From Sporobolomyces roseus (Eukaryota; Basidiomycota; Microbotryomycetes; Sporidiobolales; Sporidiobolaceae), in assembly GCA_016617785.1 (NCBI GenBank), contig JADILM010000010.1, positions 124,001 through 188,000 on the forward strand: a stretch of DNA of 64,000 bases. Direction: 5' to 3'. Below are positions 1-12,528 of the stretch, in pieces. A program made the position numbers and the translations under genes. Every line of letters starts with the position of its first letter. Position 1 is the first letter of the stretch. The notes beneath the pieces were generated by a model. That model made no database searches, was not told where the DNA came from, and saw only the letters and a list, made by a program, of their open reading frames with translations.

Positions 1-3000
1 TTACGAGTCATCAGCATCGATATAGATAGAAGGAACTGAACATGAACGAAATGAATGCTCACCCTCCAGTGTTACCAATTCGGAAGCATCCAGGCTTGAT
101 TCCTCCGACAGTAGCAGGACCGATGATGATAACGTTTCGCTCCTTGGCAGCGTGAAGGATGTGACGAGCGTGACGTTCGGGAACACCTTCAGCGATAAGA
201 GCGATAGCCTTGATTTGAGGGAATTCGAGAGTCTCGAGAGTTGATTGGTAAACGGATCGGGAAGAGGCGAAGTTGACGCAGACATCGGCATCAGGGCACT
301 TCTCAACGGCATCGGCCATCGAGGTGAAGACGGGGAGAAGAGTTTCCTTGGTTCCCCAGTAGAACTTTTGAACGTGGTGACCTCCGAAGGGGTAAACCAT
401 GGCAGCTACTGAAGGGATTTGACGACCGCAGGCAAAGTCGAAGTCGAGCATACCTTGAATGGCACGAGGTTGGAGACCGTAGACGATCGATCGAGTAGTC
501 TCGTCGAAAGGTCGGTACCAAGGTCGTCCTCCATCTGCGGAAGAGTGAACCTTGTCGGAGAAGTCGACGATACGATCTTGAGGTTGCTCTCGGTCGACAG
601 TCTCGAGTTGTTGAGTCTTGGACTTGGGGGAAGGAGGAGAAACGGGAGTAAGAGTTCCGTCGATACCGGAAGCACGTTGAACGGCAGCGACTCCACCGGG
701 AGCAGGTTTCTTGGTGATACCGAGACCGAGAGGAACAATAGCAGTGATGTGGTCATCAGGTCCGAAGCTGGAGTACGATTGAGACGAGAAGTCAGTTTCA
801 AACTCGACAAAGGGAAAGGAGAGACGAAAAGCTCACACTTGGATCTCTACACCGAGAGTTTCTCCGAGGAGACGCATAGCCTTGAGACCTTCTTGGTAGT
901 TGGGTCCACCACGACGAACGAAGATGCGAACCTTGTGGAGTTGAAGACCTCGTTGGTACTCCTTGAGAGCAGAGATGATACCCTTGAAAGTAGCGGCGAC
1001 GTTGGTGAAGTTGGCAATACCTCCTCCGATGAAGAGAAGCTTGCCTTCGGGGTTGGGAGTACCACGAGTCATAAGATCGACTGTGGAAGAGAATGTTTTC
1101 GAATCAGTTTCGATTCGACGAAGAATCTGATCGAAAATCGCAAACTCACGGATAGTCTTCGCGTATTCGTAGGTTTGGTTTTGAGTGGGAGCACCAGAGT
1201 ATTCACCGTAGTTGGCGAGCTCGTGAGCGAATCCGTGAGCAGCGATAGCGTCGCTGTGAAAATGAGATTCCTCGAATCAGCTTTTTTGAGCGATTTCAAA
1301 AGTTCGACGGAAAACTCACGAGTAGACAACGGAAGCTCCTCCTCCGGCAACCATAGTCCAAACACGACCTTCGGGGTTGAGAACAGTCAATTTGAGGGAA
1401 GCACCGGTCGATCCATCGAGCTTGGCGATGTAAGCTTCTTCCTTGGTCAAATCACGACCGAATCTATTCGAAGGCAATGAATTGATCAGTCTGAGCTCTC
1501 TTGAGGTGTGCGAGAGAGAGAAGAGGAGACGTACGGAGGAGGCCAGACCATAGGAGGACCCTTATCGGCACCAATCTTTGAAGTAGTAACGGAAGCGGCT
1601 TGAGGGTTGATAACGGAAGCATCACGAGCGATAGCCCACTTGGGTCCGACGATGTACTCGGCAGTCTGTGAGGGAAAGGGGAGATTCAGTTTCTGAACCG
1701 TCGAGCAGCTGGAACGAGCGAATTCGGCTCACTTGATCAAGTTTGGCGGCCATATCGAGGTAGAAGATGTCGGTCTTTCCAGTAGAAGCGTTCTCGACAG
1801 CTACGAGAGGGTTGATTTCGAGGTAAGCGAAGTGAAGGTCGACGTAAACCGAGTACAATCGGACGATGAAGTCGACGAGAGCTTCGAGTCGTTCAGTTCC
1901 GGTAACGTTCTTGAGGAGTTGAGACTTGATCTCTTCACGAGTAGGGAGTTCTCCTCCGACGGGTACAAGAAGGGTGAGAGCCTTGGCGTCGACATCTCCG
2001 ACTTCTACACCTCCCTCGTGAGTGAAAAGGATAACGTCTCCCTCACGGACAGAGTTGATGCAGATGTAATATTCAGAGTCGGAAGGATGGGGGCAGAAAG
2101 GTTCGATGATGAAAGTGTTGAGAGTTCCGGTAGTCTTCTCGACCTGTAGTTTCGAGGAACGAGGAACGAAATGAGTAACTCGCCAAAACGAGTGAAATTT
2201 CGAAAACTTACTTGTTGAGATTTTCCGGCGCGGTCAGCAATCCATTGCTTACCCTCTGACCATTCCTTGTTGAGGAGACTGTTAAGTCGTAGTAACGAGA
2301 GTCAGTCAACTTTTGTTCGGAAAAAGAGGGAAGGATTCGGCACGACAACAACTCGACGCAGAGCAGTCGAAAATGTACCGTTTCGAGTGTCTACAGTAGA
2401 GAAAGTTGTGACTTACAGGAGTCCAGCCTTTCCACGACGTTTGATGAGCTGATCAGGCTTTACGACGAGTTTGTCGGTGAAAACCCAAGAAGGAAGAGCG
2501 GCATCAGGAGTCAATTGCTTCGTTTCGGGATCCCATGAGACCTGTAATCATCGAGTAGAAGATAATGAGGGTTAGCGAGTCACTTTCGAATGGGTTTAGA
2601 AAGTTGAGGCGATGCTGTTGGGAAGAAAGAAAGAATTTCGAGGAGGTTCGTGCCAAAGGGTGAAGCGACCGAGGGTGGATTCGTTGGGGACATTATCGAG
2701 AAGTGTTTGTAGAAGTCACGAGGAGCGTAATATTGTCGAATAGATCATGAGATGAGTCCTTTAGACTACGAAAATGTTCCAAGTCCAACGACTCGTAAAC
2801 ACCGGCAGATCAATAACTCGCTTCCCACCTCACTTGACGTGTCCACTCCAGCTTCACAATGACCACAAGAGCTGTATGATACTTTCTAGCGAGAAGCGGA
2901 ACGTACCTGGGCGACCCTTGTGTCGGGAGAAGTGAAAGAATCTCTGGCAGCGACTTTGGAACCGACAGTTGGTGCGCGAGCCAAGTGGTACGCAAGGAGG

Positions 3001-3162
3001 AGTTTGGCATCGTATTCACGAATAGCTATATCATACAACCGAGTCAGCTATTGATCCACACAATCAAACAGAAGTTGAGACGTGTAGCGGTCGTTTGGGG
3101 AAATGTTGGAAAGTTGAGAGATTGGAATTCAGGAGAGGTGAGAACTCACGTTTGGAAGACAT
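1..3162 (-). CDS. ATP-citrate lyase, single-chain form (3' end off window)
   Basis: This enzyme makes cytosolic acetyl-CoA and oxaloacetate from citrate, CoA and ATP, feeding lipid and sterol synthesis. The ATG is at 3162-3160 (MSSK), followed by an intron and then [17 protein letters not shown], typical of fungal ATP-citrate lyase. A 369-nt intron (2910-2542) precedes [17 protein letters not shown] and [17 protein letters not shown]. Later exons carry the ATP-grasp/citrate-binding half ([46 protein letters not shown]). A low-complexity linker follows at about 800-560, then the start of the succinyl-CoA-synthetase alpha-like half ([40 protein letters not shown]). The last visible exon ends near 63 at a GTGAGC donor. 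The phospho-histidine and citrate-synthase-like parts lie off the left edge. Having both halves on one transcript excludes the two-subunit ascomycete arrangement. Confidence 0.95.
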
Positions 3163-4022
3163 GCTGGGCGGGAGGGGAAGGGAAAAGAGAAGGAGAGAAG
3201 AAGTGGGGAGGAGAGAAGGTGTGCTGAGAAGTGGGAGGTGAGGAGAGGGAGGAGGAGGAAACAAGGCAGGTTGACACCTCACCTCAAAATCTACTCGAAT
3301 GTTGAGAAACTTTTGCATACATTCAGCGATCCTTTGTTCGCATTAAAATGAACACTCAGCGATGTTTCGACGGCACATACAACGTCGTTTCATACTCACG
3401 AGAAACAAGAGGGCACAACGATCTTGTGAAAGGCGAAAAGATTGGGACCTTGGGGTATCTTTCAGCGATAGTCCTCGGTTGAGTCTACGATAGCGATTTG
3501 GGACTCGAGAGGGAGCAGCAAGGCCATAAGACGTCGATTAGCGTCGATTAGAATTCATGAACGTCGACAACGGCGAGGCAGCGAAGTTCGAACTACGAAA
3601 CGATTTCGCCATTTTGAGCGAAGTACTTTCGAGCTGATATTCGAGCAGTCCTGTCACACAGAGAGTCCCGCTGACGCCTTCGCTCGGCTGACACTATCAC
3701 AGAGCAGGTAGTCGCGGCCATTTAGCAGCTCTGGACGAGAAAGAAAAGGAAGAGGTCAAAGAATTCAACAAATTCCCTCGAGTGAAAGCCTTCTCAAGCC
3801 GACTCTGCCCACCCAGGTCAACAGCCTCCGTCGCCCATGCAGTATGAAGCCTACCTATGCTGGCATTTCATCTGTGAGAGTACTCGTTTTCCGATTGTAC
3901 AATGTTCAGTTCTTTTCGATGATTCCTCAGCATCCGCCAATTTCTCCCTTCACTTGCGAATCCTTCTGAGCCCGTGGCGATACCTTCCATCGTCATCTGA
4001 GCTTCGGACGACCCTCGCCGCT
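3163..4022. other. Intergenic: upstream of ATP-citrate lyase
   Basis: About 860 bases separate the lyase start from the end of the next minus-strand gene. Short open frames on both strands show no family resemblance and no consistent splicing. The stretch nearest 3163-3260 is purine-rich (runs of GGAGAGGAAGG) and is probably lyase leader and promoter. Confidence 0.5.
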
Positions 4023-4860
4023 CTAGGCGGACATAGTCGAATTGAGGAAAGTCGTCGAATTGCGATCATTTGAGAACTGTTTCCTCAGACGATATCACCT
4101 CAGTTTCCTCTGACCAGTCTCGAACACAGAAGAGACAACTCACGTTGAAGGCGTCGATCCGGAGAATGCTGACCGTTTGATTGAGGTATTCCATCTCACC
4201 AACATTCATCAATTCACCAACCGCTGTCCTCGTTCATTTCATTTTGTCAGCTTCCCTTCTCTCTCATCGAGCAAGTACATGGATGAAAGGATGAACTCAC
4301 CAACAATCTCGTTCAACCAATACAATTCCCTCGAACTAGTTTCAACCTTGATTCTCAAATGCAATCCACCTCCTTCTTGACCAGGACCGCTAGTTTGGAA
4401 GTACAATTCATCTCCTTTATCCGTCACTCCTTCATACCTCGTATCAGCCGAAAACACTCCAGTTTGCGCATCTACAAGTCCCCAATCCGCTCCGAGATTC
4501 CTCAGAGTTCCTGCGAGAGAGCTTATCAGTTTTGAGAGTGACAAGGAGGAGAGAGAAGAAGAATGTACCGTTGAAATAGGGACCCTCGATCTTCCCTCCA
4601 ATGATAGGAATCACTTTGCGAACTCCAAAGGGACCGGCGAGAGCAGGTGCGAGATTTGCTGGACAGTAAGCGAAGACTGTGTAGAGCCATTTGAACGTCG
4701 GAGGTTCAGGGGCGGTGGTCACGTGAGTGATTGACGAGGTGTTGCTGAATGATGTGTCGTTGCGCTTGACGAGCTCTGATGCGGAGAGGATTGAGAGAGA
4801 GTAAGCTGAAAGAGGGAGGAGGGAGATGAGGAGTGTGAGGAGGGAGCGAGTGAAGAGCAT
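4023..4860 (-). CDS. Secreted DUF3237-type protein, copy 1
   Basis: Four exons fit in phase: 4860-4569, 4510-4301, 4223-4144 and 4076-4023. The product starts with a clear signal peptide (MLFTRSLLTLLISLLPLSAY) and has a dibasic Lys-Arg-Asn-Asp site near residue 33, a likely Kex2-type cleavage point. The body matches the DUF3237 pattern: KVIPIIGGKIEGPYFNGTL, then GADWGLVDAQTGVFSADTRY and a C-terminal IVAVGE strand. It ends with an Asn/Ser/Thr-rich tail. The family is a small beta-barrel of unknown biochemical role. A paralogue at 40499-41412 has the same intron positions and the same KRND site. Promoter sequence should lie in 4861-5237. Confidence 0.85.
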
Positions 4861-5237
4861 CGTGAGGAAGTGAAGAGGGTCAGGGAGTATTGGAGAGAGA
4901 GGAAGAAGGAGGAGAAGACAGTCGACAGAACCGTTTCGAAGCTATTTCAAAGCGAAAGAAAGTGGAGACGAAGACAGCGGATAAACGATACACAGTCTCA
5001 AAACGACGCTAGCGTTCGATCGCATGACCATTCGCATATAGTTCAGAGCGTGAGATGAACGGAAGTTGAAGAAACGTTAGAAGGTTGCGGGTAGTCGGAA
5101 GAAACGTTCTCGAGGAATCCGAAGAACCGGAGGTGGGGTCGAAAGGCCGGTCTGCGTTGAAAAGAAGCACCTTACGAAGAAATCGTCGATATGGAGTTGG
5201 GAGACCGGCCGAGAAGAGAGGGGAAGGAATGGGATCT
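4861..5237. other. Intergenic between two minus-strand genes
   Basis: About 380 bases with no supported gene. The part near 4861-4990 is purine-rich (GGAGAGAGAGGAAGAAGG-like) and probably serves as leader and promoter for the DUF3237 gene. Nothing else is recognised. Confidence 0.4.
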
Positions 5238-7562
5238 TTACTTCATCCTCTCTCGACTTTCCTCTACAACCCTCTCGACATCCTCCAATACTTCTCTGAT
5301 CCTCTCAAACTCCTTCTCCCTCATCTCTGTATCTTTAGTTTCCTCGACCTTACATTGTATTAAGACCTCCTTGACGAGTCGATGACATTCGCTCGCTTTT
5401 TGTGCTCTCGCAAAGTTGCCTTTAATCGGTTTCGGTTTCCTTCCGCCTCCTCCTCCTGTGGACGATGCTTGTGGAAGGGATACTTCAATGGGAATACGAG
5501 AGAGGAGGACGAGGAAATCAGTTAAACCGATGTTCGGGACTTGCCAGAATTCTTTCGAGACTTGCTCTTTGCTCTTCGTTGGCAGTTGAGATTGGCTTTG
5601 AGATGATGGAGAATCGCCGTTGACTGAGAGGAGAGAGTTCTGAGCGGCGAGAGCTCGTTTACGAGGAGAAGTGAGGAGATCGGAGGAGGATGTCGCGGAC
5701 AGGGTCGAAGACGAGAGAGACGCTATCGAAGGAATTGAGAGTGACGTCGTTGCTGAGAGAGGATGTGAGTGAGATTCGAGGTAGGACGAGAGCAGACGGG
5801 GGAGGAAGGCAGAGTTGAGTGGAGCGTGAAGCGAGAATAGCTGTGAGGAGCGAAAACTGGGTCAGATAGGAAAGGAGCGCAAAGACGACGACGACTCACA
5901 TCGAGGAACGAAGCGAATGAGACGTGATCCAGCGCTTTCATACGCTGAGTGAATTCAGCGAGGGTGGCAGCGCCGTCTAAATGACCGTTCGTTGCGCATT
6001 CTCCAATCTGTGGAGCAAAAAAACAGGCTAAGTCAGCTCGATGGTGCGATACAATTTCAACCGAGCTCAATACTCACGAGTGCCAGTAATCTAATCCCTA
6101 CCTCCTTCTTCTCGCTCAAGATCATCCCTCCCTCAAACTTGACATCCTCCTCCTCGACTTTCCCCTTGCCCTTCGTCACGCTCTTCCCCTTGCCCTTCCC
6201 TTTCCCCTTGCCCCAATCTTCATCATCACTAAACAAGCTCCCATCATCATTACTATCCATATCTGAATCCGAATCGTTTTCCTCCTCGATTCTCGTTTGA
6301 GCGAAATCCGAGAATGGCCAGAAAGCTGTATCTAGCGCTTTCGAGCTTAATTCCCTCGTATCCGATGCAGTAGCTGAAGGTTTAAAGTATCTCAACAAAC
6401 TTAATGCTTTGATCTCCGTATCTATCCCATTCCCTCTTAAATCAGCTCTCAAATTCTCTCTCTTGGAAAGTGGAAAGGTGCTCACCTTTCCCATAACTCT
6501 CCTGCCGATTCTTCTCATTCTCCACCTCCCACCCTTCCACGAGACATTTCAGTACCTCCCATCCTCCTTCCGCACCCGGATTCTCTCGTTTCCAGACCCT
6601 GGGTTTCCTCGCCGTAGTTCCCGCCAAAACATCCCACAAATTCTCGCTATTCCCCATCCTCTTCGCCGATACCGCAAGTACATCATCGCCATCCGAAAAA
6701 TCGAGATCCTCCTCTTCCGAGCTGTCTGGATTCGAGGGTTTTTTGACTGGTACAGATTTCGCTCCCTTCCCTTTCCTCTTCGTCGATGTGCTTGTTGGTG
6801 GTGGAGAAGATGGTTTAGCGAATGGATCTTCGGTTTCCTCCGTTTGTTCCCTCTTCCTCTTCCTCAATCCACCATATCCCTTGATACTCCGACAAACGAC
6901 TCCCACTCCATTCGTCTCGATCAAATCCCCCAATACTCCCAACGCACTCTCTCGAATCTTTTTGTGACTCGTCTCGAAGGGGTCGGGGACGAAGGGGAGG
7001 AGAATGGGTTTCGTAGTGGTTGAGGAAGAGGATTGGGTAGCTTTCGCGAATTGGGAGATTCGGGTTGGAGGTTTGAACAGGAGGGGGAAAAGACATAGGG
7101 CGAGCAGAGATCGGGTTTGTTGACTGGAATGTAATAACGAGAGTCAGCTAGGTAGAGAGACGGGGGAGAGAGGCAGAAGGGAGAGAGTTTTTACCGAGTA
7201 GGATAAGCGGATTCAGCGATCAACGCTTCAAACGCCAGCAAGCTTTCTTCGTCTGTAACCTCAAACGATCAGCCATCTCCTCACTTTGATAAGGTGACTG
7301 TGAGAGAGAGCGTACATTCATTCGAATCATCGACTTCCAATTTAGTATCCAAATAACTCACTTCCAATCCTCCCATCTCCCTAGCTACATTGGCCTGTCC
7401 TTCCCAATTTCTGAATTGCTTCGGTACTTTGTATCCTTTTATGGTTGGATCTGAGTGAGGTGAAGTCGCGTCTTGTTTGGGTTGCTTCGAGGAGGAAGAG
7501 GGGACGGGATCTGTCGCGATCAGAGGGGAAGAGGGTCGCTTTTGAGGTAATACCTGCTCCAT
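5238..7562 (-). CDS. Unrecognised protein, probably nuclear
   Basis: Start ATG at 7562 (MEQVLPQKRPSSPLIATD). The frame continues through several short introns to a TAA at 5240-5238. The N-terminus is Ser/Pro-rich and disordered. Helical stretches follow (DEESLLAFEALIAESAYPTR, RESALGVLGDLIETNGVG) and then a basic and acidic low-complexity segment (KRKREQTEETEDP, SSEEEDLDFSDGDD, a GKGKGKGKGK run) that suggests nuclear location. Further helical sequence lies at LDHVSFASFLDLFSLHAPLN, and the C-terminus is a charged coiled coil (REVLEDVERVVEESRERMK). One intron near 6490 appears to be only about 40 nt. The alternation of helices with charged disordered loops would fit a HEAT/ARM-type scaffold, but I recognise no family. 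Confidence 0.6.
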
Positions 7563-8082
7563 TGTGAGCGTGTCTGAAGTTTGTAGGTGAGTGTAGGAAG
7601 TTGACAGAAGGAGAGAAAAGGGATCGCGACTCTTCTGCTCTGCACCTTCACTTCGAGAGCTATACCTAGCTCGAGTGCACCCCAGAGTATGCTTGAGAAG
7701 CTAAGGAAGCGCGTCTGTGTCTCCTATATTGCTAGCGGTTTGAAACAGCTTCGTGCCTCGTTTTCATCTGCTAATCGGTTGCTCTCACAGAGCACGACAC
7801 GTAGTGGACTGAGAACTGCTCGGCTGGGTACTCGTAGGCTCTGACAGTTACCCACGCGCGACTATCCTCGCCTTGAGTCGGGTTACGTCTCTCGTCGCGA
7901 TGGATTTGTTCACTTCGCTTCTTCTCTCTCCAATTCGACAGCTTCTACTCGCGCTGTCGTAATCAGGGATCTCGGCTCGTCTCTCACATTCTGGATCTCG
8001 GGACCAAGAAGTGCACTGATTACGATTGCGGAAAGGAAGAACGAACGAGGTTTGCGAAACTGAATCTCAAAGACGAAGCTCG
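7563..8082. other. Intergenic: upstream of 5238-7562 gene, downstream of carboxylesterase
   Basis: About 520 bases with no supported gene. It should contain the promoter of the leftward gene and the 3' UTR of the carboxylesterase. No tRNA, repeat or conserved coding frame was found. Confidence 0.4.
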
Positions 8083-10408
8083 TTAAGCCTATCAAAGTCC
8101 GCAAGCAGGGTCAACTCAGTCTGGGTCAATCAATCAAGAACGTAAAGCAGGACTCACCTCTCCCAGTCCCAACTTCATGATGTACTCGATCCCCTCCTTT
8201 CGATAATCATCTTTAACCATCTTCGACCCTTTGTTCAAAAAGACCATGTTACTCATCGACTCATCGTACTTCTCCCACTTCGTAACGTTCTTTGTCGACG
8301 GAGAAGCGTTGGGATCGAGGTGGTTCACGAAGGAAAGCCAGTAGTTCTGCATCGTTTTCGAAAGTGAGAGATCCTCGGGACGAGTCCCGAGTCCTCGTTC
8401 GATGCCTTGCGCTCCGTAGACGTAGGCGAGCTCACTACCATGAGATGCTCCTTGGTCGACTGTCGAAAAGAGACAGCATCAGTGGAGGGTGTGCGATGGT
8501 AGAGAAGATGGGAGAGCTTACTCGTGTTGTTCTGAGGAATCTGGTTGAATCTCCAACTCCAAACAGGGACATCGTAGCTCATCTCCCTTGCAGCCTTGCG
8601 AGCTCCCGCATGAGTCTGATCAGTTGCGATAGCGTTCGTGCTGAAATCGGTCATATCGGTCAAATCGCTAGAATCAGTCCTCAACTGCAGCAACGCTAGA
8701 AGACAGAGCGCAATGGCTCACCGCTTATCTTGGATCCCGGTCGAAGTTGCACCGGCTCCGGTGTCGAAGGGACATCCGAGTGCGTTGTCATCGGGGTAAA
8801 CTTCAAGAAGACCGTCCATCGTTTCATTCGTGATCGAGACTGAGCCAAAGCGAACTATTGAGAACGAGCTGGAGTCAGTAAGACTCGAACGAGACATATA
8901 GAGGGCAATGTACGTACGGGCGAGAGAAGCTCGAACAGCAGTTTCGTTATTCAATCCGATCGGTTGGCCCACACCTCCGACTGTAACGACAAAAGGTCAG
9001 GCTCAACGCGCTCGTCGATCGATGGGAGGTGACTCACGAGAAGCTTCATCCTTTGTTGCTCCAATCATGAAAGGAACAGGAACGACTCGGCGATTCGCAA
9101 CGGCAGAATAAGCGTATTCTCGAATAAAATCTCCATCGGGCACTGCAGATGGCGTGTACTTCGATTCGATGATAGCGTCTATGAAAGACAATGCTCAGTC
9201 GAGACAGAGAGAATGAATGAAAGGGAACTCACTGTAGAAATTGTCGTAAGGGAGAGCGCGAAGACATCCTAATTGATCATCGGTGTCGCATCCCGTCGCG
9301 TTGAGGAATCTCGACCAGCCCATCGCTTGAGTCGCGATACTATTGTTGGTACCGGCAGAGATTCCCGAATCGATCGCAGCAGCACGGAAGAGTCCATCGT
9401 CTCTTCCTCCATAAGCAGCCATTTGGAGAGCCACTGCATGACCTCCTGCCGATTGACCCCAGATTGTCACCTTTGAGGGATCGGCACCAAACTCGGCAAT
9501 GTTCTCTTGCACCCAATGGAGGGCAAGACGTTGGTCTTTGAGACCAAGATTGAGAGCAGCAGATGGATTGGCGGGAAAACCGAAAGCAGAGAGTCGATAG
9601 TTGATCGAGGCGAATACCTATTGTGGAGAAGAAGGTCAGTGAGGCTCATCCGAGAACAAAGTCAAGCGCAGTATGAGGGAAGAGGTGAGCGCACAATTGG
9701 CTCGCCGTTCTCGACGGACTGCTGAACGAGGTAGCTTCCGTTAAAGCGAGGATCGTTGGCGGTACCTCGAGCGAAACCTCCTCCGAAGCTATAGCGAGGG
9801 ATCTGGTCAAGTCTCAAGCAAAATCGGAAAGCGAAGAAGAGAGAAGGAACGCACATGAAGAACAGAACAGGCAGATTGTCACCTTTCTTGGTTCCAGACG
9901 GACGAATGATGCTGTAAGCTAGATCGGCTCAGCTCGCGAAGACAGAAGTACGATAGTAGAGAGACTCACTTGATGTTGAGACAATCTTCGTCGTAAGAAA
10001 ACATCTCCTCTAGCGCAGAGGGCTTCCCCGACAAGCTGCCTGAGCCAGGACACATACTTCCCCACTGAGAAGCGTCGCGAGTCTCCTCCCAAGTCGAGTT
10101 GTAGGGCTGAGGTTCGGCGAGACGCTACGAGGAAATGCTGTTAGCGCGAGAAGGTCACTACGAAGAGATCAGAAAACGGAACTTACGAGTTTACCGTTGG
10201 GAGGCTGAGCGTAGGGTACGTTCAGAAAGAAGTCTTGCGAAAGCTGCGATTCGTAGCGTCCTGAAAGAGTTCCATTCTTGATCGAAACTGTTGGAGTCGT
10301 GACGGAATCGCGACCTTCGAGACTGACGAGCTGACGGGGAAGAGCGAGAGTGAAAGGCATCGCCAGAGCGATAATGAGCGCGGTTCCAAACATCGTCGAG
10401 GAACGCAT
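8083..10408 (-). CDS. Secreted type-B carboxylesterase/lipase
   Basis: This is an alpha/beta-hydrolase of the carboxylesterase type-B family, which hydrolyses carboxylic or lipid esters outside the cell. The ATG at 10408 is followed by a signal peptide ([20 protein letters not shown]). Family landmarks appear in order: [23 protein letters not shown], an oxyanion-loop region (SFGGGFARG), and the nucleophile elbow GQSAGG in [18 protein letters not shown]. The acidic triad residue is in IGATKDEAS and the catalytic His is in [13 protein letters not shown]. About a dozen short introns interrupt it. The last coding exon is very short: after an intron at 8152-8089 only Ala and a stop remain, ending in GLGEA. 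Several N-glycosylation sequons are visible. Substrate cannot be told from sequence; annotated basidiomycete relatives include carotenoid-ester-lipase-like enzymes. Confidence 0.9.
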
Positions 10409-11579
10409 AGCGGGAGTTGCAAGAAGGCGGTGAAGAAGAAAGAGAGAAAAGGAGGAAGAGGGGAATCTTTCCCTTCAGTCTACCGCGACCTCAATGGATT
10501 GATCAAGCAGCATGGTCGCTCAATGGGCACGATGCTTAGCTGGGCCTTCTTCAGAAGTGTGGACTCGAAGCGGAGATGCTGAATAGCGAAACCGATCATT
10601 TCGAACAAATTACGAAGCTTGAGTCCGCATGGTCTCGCGAGGGCAGGACCGCGACGATTATGACCTCGCGGCACGCACTTATTGGTGAGCTAGTGAATAG
10701 GATAGAGACAGAGTCAACTCACATGACAAGAATTGATCTTAATAACGAATGCACCCACCTGCAGCAGCTCGAGCGCTCGTTATATACGCCGATCGCAGAC
10801 TGGGATCCTAAGCAGCAGGCAAAGTACTTGCGAGCTGACAGACGTGGAGGGTGGGAACTCAAGAAGCGAACAAAGCGGTTGGAACAAACCTGCAACTTGC
10901 TCTCCTCCATGCACTTCGATACGCTCCAATACTCGCCCGTCTATACTCTAGACATCTTCGGCAAGCACACCAGCCGGTCCGAGCGCCAGCAGTAGCATCC
11001 TCGTCGACTTCAATCTTTCATCTTTGAACCGGTTTCATCACATCAGGACGTTTCGCGCTCGACTGGGACTGGAACTGGGCAGTAGCAGATAGCTACGGGC
11101 AATTATGGGCAGCTCTTTAGAATCGATTGACGTTGATATTGAGGAGGAGGAGCTGTCTTCTTTTTCAGCTCGTCAGTATGCTTCTCTCCCTCTCTGTGAA
11201 GCTCTGATCTTGGGTGCAATGACCAGATTACAGTCGAGGAAAGTACCATGGCGCAGCGCGTTCAGCCTTCGTTTTTATGTCGCTCGTATCGGAAACTTCG
11301 CTATTCCTATCGCTTCGTTCGCTCGCTCTGGGACGTCGAGCTCGACTACACGGGATAGCGTGGATCTCGAGTGATATTAGATTATCACGCTCATAAACAT
11401 AGGCAAACTGCTCGCGTCCAGGAATCAGTACTCCGAGGAACCAACTTTTTCGCTCTTTCTTTTCGAGGTCCCGCTCTAAACGCCTCTCATCGAGTAAGCT
11501 TTCGCGGTGTCCTACAGCTGTACTCGCTCACGAGGTAGGGCTCTAGGGTACTGGGCCAGAACGAACCATTCGCTCCCTC
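10409..11579. other. Intergenic: divergent promoter region
   Basis: About 1.2 kb between the divergent esterase and small secreted gene. An open frame on + at 10576-10995 (139 codons, starting MLNSETDHFEQI) has no recognised family and contains a GTGAGC donor-like site. I do not call it. The rest contains no supported feature. Confidence 0.4.
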
Positions 11580-12360
11580 GGATTGCGAAGGTTTCGCTGA
11601 TCTCCCTCTTTCTCGCACTTTCGAAAAGCTTTGGTTTTCTCGCTGGACATCACTCGCAGTTCTGGTTTCTACAGATTTCTCGCTCTTGATCTCTTCCTCT
11701 TCTCACCTCACACTTCAAATCTCCACTCAAATCCTCGAAACCTTACAACTCTCAAGTGACTAAATCAAGAATGCAACTCTCAATCCTCCTCCTTTCAATA
11801 TTCACCTACCTCGCTTCCTTCGCACTTGCTCAATTCGACGATTTTGGAGATGATGACTCGTTCGGAGTAGGAGGATTCAATGGTATCGATAGTTTCGGAG
11901 GAGGAGGAGATAGTTGTGAGCTCTCGTGTCTTCTCTACAGTCTCTGTGTCATTCGGTACTGACTGTGAGCGACATCGATTCTCACAGTATTCGATCCCTC
12001 TCACCCTATCAAAGGCAAGAAGAGTAAAGATGGAAACTACTACGAACAAACTTGGTCTCAAGTCAAGAGTAAAGGTTATCCTCAAACAAAGAAGAAGATC
12101 TTGAGCGATCAGAAGAAGGGTGAACAAGTCAAGGATGTCAAAGGGGATAGGAAGAGTGTCGATGGAGGAGAGAAGAAGAACGATGAGGGAGAGACGAGGA
12201 AGAAGGGAGGAATTGTCGAAGATGCTTTTGGAACGGGATTCGATGATTTCGTTGGAGTCGATTGAGGAGGTAGCTAGGTGGATCGGAAGGAATCTTGGGT
12301 AGTAGAATGGACAGATAGATAGCGGTTCGCTTGCGAAATCACATCTCTTTTCTTTCGCTC
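11580..12360 (+). repeat. Duplicated block, copy A (inverted relative to copy B)
   Basis: About 780 bases here are nearly identical, by eye roughly 90-95%, to the reverse complement of 60385-61165. Similarity starts abruptly at ATTGCGAAGGTTTCGCTGA, covers the leader, both exons and the intron of the small secreted gene, and fades past TTGCGAAAT at about 12340. Flanks on both sides are unrelated. No terminal inverted repeats or target-site duplications are visible, so this looks like a segmental duplication rather than a transposon. Confidence 0.85.
11771..12265 (+). CDS. Small secreted Asp/Gly- and Lys-rich protein, copy A
   Basis: The first ATG in frame is at 11771 (MQLSILLLSIFTYLASFALA), a strong signal peptide. 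The mature protein begins QFDDFGDDDSFG, with an Asp/Gly/Phe-rich N-terminal part ending GGGGDS. An intron of about 70 nt (GTGAGC to CACAG) follows. The second exon encodes a Lys-rich charged part (FDPSHPIKGKKSKDGNYYEQ, KKKILSDQKKGEQVKDV) and ends DAFGTGFDDFVGVD. No cysteine is left in the spliced mature product, so it is not a classical disulfide-rich effector. Family is unrecognised. The copy at 60479-60973 differs by scattered substitutions and one extra Gly codon, all frame-preserving, so both copies appear to have been under coding constraint. Confidence 0.8.
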
Positions 12361-12528
12361 ATTTCGAGGTTTGGAAGATTTCATCGAAAGACGTTGATCG
12401 ATGCGCGAGCTTCACAGAGAGTCTGGGATTTCGCCGAGGAGAGGCGAGGGAGAGGTCAAAAGCTGGTTCAAGCGTTTCATACAAGCGTCTCACGAGATTC
12501 TCGAAAGCAAAGGTAATCTAAAGCGAGA

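Noticed and set aside
419..1480. Long plus-strand open frame of 353 codons
   Set aside because: It lies antisense to exons of ATP-citrate lyase that match the family in sequence and phase. Its Ser/Glu/Val-rich composition is what the reverse strand of that gene yields.
3064..3318. Extending ATP-citrate lyase upstream through MQKFLNIRVDF...
   Set aside because: The open frame continues upstream of MSSK and past the donor, but fungal lyases start at the MSSK/MSAK position and the frame downstream requires the intron beginning right after it.
10576..10995. 139-codon plus-strand open frame starting MLNSETDHFEQI
   Set aside because: No family resemblance and no supporting context. It lies in a divergent promoter and contains internal splice-like sites. 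It could be a relic, but there is not enough to call a gene.
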